Shown here one piece after another: positions 61,586 through 64,000 of a stretch of DNA of 64,000 bases (positions within the stretch are counted from its first letter, which is position 1; every line of letters begins with the position of its first letter). A program made the translations under genes and the position numbers. The stretch is from positions 13,046-77,045 of the forward strand of contig DDQW01000080.1 in the NCBI GenBank assembly GCA_002342805.1. Reading direction: 5' to 3'. A model generated the notes under the pieces. It searched no databases and had not been told where the DNA came from. It saw nothing but the letters and a program-made list of their open reading frames with translations. Source of the DNA: Clostridiales bacterium UBA2432. Lineage in GTDB: Bacteria; Bacillota; Clostridia; Lachnospirales; Vallitaleaceae.

Positions 61586-62578
61586 CTATTTTTTCGATAA
61601 TTTTATTGTTTTATGGCTTGCTAACGATTCATTTGCCGCTAATGTCACTTCGAGGGTTTTTAATCCATCACTGTAATCTGACTTGATTCCCGAAGCATCA
61701 TTGCTTTGAATCGATTGAATAAAGGCTTTTGCCGATTGTTCATGTGCATCTTGATCAAAAACCCTGCAAGCACTTAACTTTGATTTTTTATAAGAAATAT
61801 CTTGATTCCATCGATAATCAATAACTTCATCCGAACAGATAATCTGAAAGCCAACACCATCATAATCCATAATCTCATCAACGTAGCACGCCGTGGAAAT
61901 CGTCGCAACAATTCCTGATGCGAAGGTTAGTGTTGTTGCTGATCCATCTTCAATATCATAGTTTTCAACATCTTCAATTAAGCCTTTGACGGCAACACTA
62001 TATACACTATCAATTTCACCAAACAAATACCGTAGCATATCAAATATATGTGTCGCTTGTTCAACGATTTGTCCTCCAGACATTTCTTTTTGTCGCCACC
62101 AATATACTCCCGGCATACCGCCAATCCACTTCCCATGTACTAATCCAATTTTTTTTGTTTGAAGATGTTTTTTTAAGAACTCCACTTCTGCATTATATCG
62201 TTCTTGATAACCGACACTAGTAATTATACCTGCTTCTTGAATAATACGCGCTGTCTCGCGAGCTCTTTCTAGAGATACTTCAATGGGTTTTTCAACGTAG
62301 ATATGTATTCCATAAGAAGCCGCTAATCGTTCAACACTTTCATGACGATTTGGAGTAATACATACGAATACACCATCAATCTTTTCTTCATTCTCATACA
62401 TCAACTGATGGTTTTCATAAAGTCGTGCACTTGGCACGCGTTTCCCAATCGCTTCTAATTTTTCTCTGTTACCACTGGCAAATGCCACGACCTCAACATT
62501 TTCCATTCTTAGTAGATTATCTAGGTGAAAATTTGCAAACCATCCACATCCAACTATTGCTATCTTAACTTTATCCAC
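61586..62578 (-). CDS. Gfo/Idh/MocA family oxidoreductase
   Basis: A 330-residue NAD(P)-dependent sugar or inositol dehydrogenase-like protein. The Rossmann motif IAIVGCGWFANFH at the N-terminus and VYVEKPIEV-like segment (HIYVEKPIEVSLE, near 95) with the catalytic Lys are present. Translation probably starts at GTG (62576-62578) behind AAAAGGAGAAAAAT. It lies 7 bases before the HD-domain gene and after an AraC-type regulator on the same strand, so it may belong with the ThuA-like gene in a sugar pathway. Confidence 0.88.
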   Translation of the reverse strand: MDKVKIAIVGCGWFANFHLDNLLRMENVEVVAFASGNREKLEAIGKRVPSARLYENHQLMYENEEKIDGVFVCITPNRHESVERLAASYGIHIYVEKPIEVSLERARETARIIQEAGIITSVGYQERYNAEVEFLKKHLQTKKIGLVHGKWIGGMPGVYWWRQKEMSGGQIVEQATHIFDMLRYLFGEIDSVYSVAVKGLIEDVENYDIEDGSATTLTFASGIVATISTACYVDEIMDYDGVGFQIICSDEVIDYRWNQDISYKKSKLSACRVFDQDAHEQSAKAFIQSIQSNDASGIKSDYSDGLKTLEVTLAANESLASHKTIKLSKK

Positions 62579-62641
62579 ATTTTTCTCCTTTTCTATGCCA
62601 CTATATTCCAATAATTCACCTTATTATTATAACATATTACA

Positions 62642-63472
62642 TTATGAATTTACATGAAACATATGTCTGCTTCGAAATTCTAAGGGAGTCGTTTCTTCAT
62701 GTTTTTTAAAGAGCGTATAAAAATACGTAATATTCTCAAAGCCACAATTATAGGCAATTTCATTAACATTCATATTCGTTTCAATTAACATTTTTTTGGC
62801 TCTATTTATTTTATTCCTATTAATGTAGTTAATCGGGGATTCACCACTTATTTCTTTAAAAATCCTGCAAAAAAAGTTACGACTTAGACCTCCGAGTTGG
62901 GCAAGTTCTTCTAATGTAAACGTCTGTGTAATATGTTCTAAAATATGGGTTTGTATTTTTTTGATTCTTGGATAGTTGTTTCGAATCGATTGACTTGTAT
63001 TCATCATCCAATTTTCTGCCTTCCATTCTTCATAAACCATCCGTAGTATTTCCATAAGATATGATTTTAAGATAAACTGGTTTGTATTACCGTTTAAAAT
63101 GTATTCTTTATATATATTTGAAAATAAGATTTCACATCGACTCCATTGTCTCATATTCATGACGACAGGAAATTCTTTTAATCGATAAGGTTCTTCATTA
63201 TGAAACATATCAAAGATTAAATAATAACAATGGTATGTCCCGATTCCTTCGTTAATCATTCCCGGCTGTTTAAAAAAAATATCTCCTTGAGATACTTTGT
63301 GCTTAATACCATCGACAAGAATATAACCATTCCCCCATAACATAAACTCCAACTCATATCTATCCACAAGACGTTGGCCATAACTTTTCCCTTCAGCTAT
63401 AGCATTTAATTCATTAATATAGATATTTGAGATAATATGCGGATTAATCTTATTTAATTGCGTAAGTTCCAT
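62642..63472 (-). CDS. AraC family regulator with cupin domain
   Basis: A 276-residue regulator with an N-terminal cupin-like domain (ELEFMLWGNGYILVDGIKHKV, GDIFFKQPGMINEG) and a C-terminal AraC domain (FTLEELAQLGGLSRNFFCRIF; VNEIAYNCGFENITYFYTLF). AGAGGAGAAATCA precedes the ATG. It is divergent from the ThuA-like gene and upstream of the Gfo/Idh/MocA gene, which it probably controls. Confidence 0.92.
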   Translation of the reverse strand: MELTQLNKINPHIISNIYINELNAIAEGKSYGQRLVDRYELEFMLWGNGYILVDGIKHKVSQGDIFFKQPGMINEGIGTYHCYYLIFDMFHNEEPYRLKEFPVVMNMRQWSRCEILFSNIYKEYILNGNTNQFILKSYLMEILRMVYEEWKAENWMMNTSQSIRNNYPRIKKIQTHILEHITQTFTLEELAQLGGLSRNFFCRIFKEISGESPINYINRNKINRAKKMLIETNMNVNEIAYNCGFENITYFYTLFKKHEETTPLEFRSRHMFHVNS

Positions 63473-63628
63473 TGATTTCTCCTCTTCAATATACTTACAT
63501 TTTATCTAAATCAGATAATATTGTGAAGTATATAATAATTTCTTTTATTGAATTCCTCTAAATTATAGCATAATATTTATATATAACAAAACAATCAAGC
63601 AATATATTGAAATCAAACAGGAGGTTAT

Positions 63629-64000
63629 ATGAAAAAAAAAGCGTTAATTGTATGGAGTGGTTGGGATGGTCATGAACCGAGTCAACTGGCACTCATCTTC
63701 AAAGAAATTCTTGAGACAGAACATTTTAATGTAGAAATATCAGATACTCTAGATGCTTTCTTAGATTCTGAAAAAATGAATGCACTGGATTTAATCATCC
63801 CTATTTGGACCATGGGTCAAATGACTGCAGAACAGGAAAAAGCCATTATTGAAGCTGTTGCTAGTGGTGTCGGTATTGCCGGTTGTCATGGTGGTATGTG
63901 TGATGCTTTTAGAAACAGTGTCGGTTGGCAATTTATGACTGGTGGCAACTGGGTGTCTCATCCAGGTGGTGATAACGTTGAACACACAATTAACATTAAA
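63629..64000 (+). CDS. ThuA-like domain protein, 5' part (runs off window)
   Basis: An open frame of 124 codons from the ATG behind CAGGAGGTTAT to the window end, with no stop. The product (MKKKALIVWSGWDGHEPSQL..., IPIWTMGQMTAEQE, GVGIAGCHGGMCDAF, WVSHPGG) matches the ThuA-like glutamine-amidotransferase fold linked to trehalose and other disaccharide use. Such genes commonly neighbour Gfo/Idh/MocA oxidoreductases, as here. The 3' end is missing. Confidence 0.88.
   Translation, partial: MKKKALIVWSGWDGHEPSQLALIFKEILETEHFNVEISDTLDAFLDSEKMNALDLIIPIWTMGQMTAEQEKAIIEAVASGVGIAGCHGGMCDAFRNSVGWQFMTGGNWVSHPGGDNVEHTINIK

Noticed and set aside
1..64000. CRISPR array, tRNA, rRNA, prophage or transposase
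   Set aside because: No regularly spaced repeats, no cloverleaf or rRNA-like stretches recognised by eye, and no integrase or transposase frames among the genes.

Overview
The window looks like a low-GC, anaerobic, motile, glycan-degrading Firmicute of the Clostridia (Lachnospirales-like). This is inferred from the AT-rich composition, strong AGGAGG-type ribosome sites, lipobox-bearing ABC binding proteins, methyl-accepting chemotaxis proteins, an anaerobic radical-SAM sulfatase-maturing enzyme and a bacterial microcompartment (BMC). Nearly all genes lie on the minus strand, so operons read from high to low coordinates. No tRNA, rRNA, CRISPR array, phage or transposase gene was seen.

Layout: (1) 1-11 kb, sensing: CPBP protease, a coiled-coil protein of unknown role, two chemotaxis receptors flanking an HD-GYP protein, a MalT-like LuxR regulator and an MFS transporter. 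A roughly 70-bp intergenic repeat occurs twice here, one copy joined to a perfect 52-bp palindrome. (2) 11-18.3 kb, efflux and stress: MarR and two TetR regulators with clear operators and promoters, a small membrane protein, a GNAT acetyltransferase, an FtsX/MacB-type ABC exporter and a second MFS transporter.

(3) 18.3-35.5 kb, the most interesting part: one long minus-strand operon behind a DeoR-type regulator. It encodes a ribose-type ABC importer, an S-methyl-5-thioribose kinase (MtnK), an MTR-1-P isomerase (MtnA), a class II aldolase, a CoA-acylating aldehyde dehydrogenase, four BMC-H-type proteins, PduL, a BMC-P vertex protein, a BMC-T protein, a solute-binding-like protein without a signal peptide, an iron alcohol dehydrogenase, a CoA-disulfide-reductase-like flavoprotein and a two-subunit CoA-transferase. 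Together they read as a catabolic metabolosome for 5-methylthioribose or 5-deoxyribose. Sugar is imported, phosphorylated, isomerised and cleaved to DHAP plus (methylthio)acetaldehyde, and the aldehyde is oxidised and reduced inside a protein shell.

(4) 35.5-47 kb, sulfated glycosaminoglycan use: three Cys-type sulfatases, a GH88 unsaturated glucuronyl hydrolase, an LplB/YtcP-type ABC importer with its lipoprotein, and a membrane-bound AraC regulator. (5) 47-57.7 kb, galacto-N-biose/lacto-N-biose use: GalE, NahK-like kinase, sugar nucleotidyltransferase, two AraC regulators, GH112 phosphorylase, small membrane protein and a MalFG-type importer. Neither of these two importers has an ATPase gene here. 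(6) 57.9-64 kb: a PAS-GGDEF gene broken by one in-frame stop, an anaerobic sulfatase-maturing enzyme that can serve the three sulfatases, an HD/2H-phosphoesterase pair, a Gfo/Idh/MocA oxidoreductase with an AraC regulator, and the start of a ThuA-like gene running off the window.
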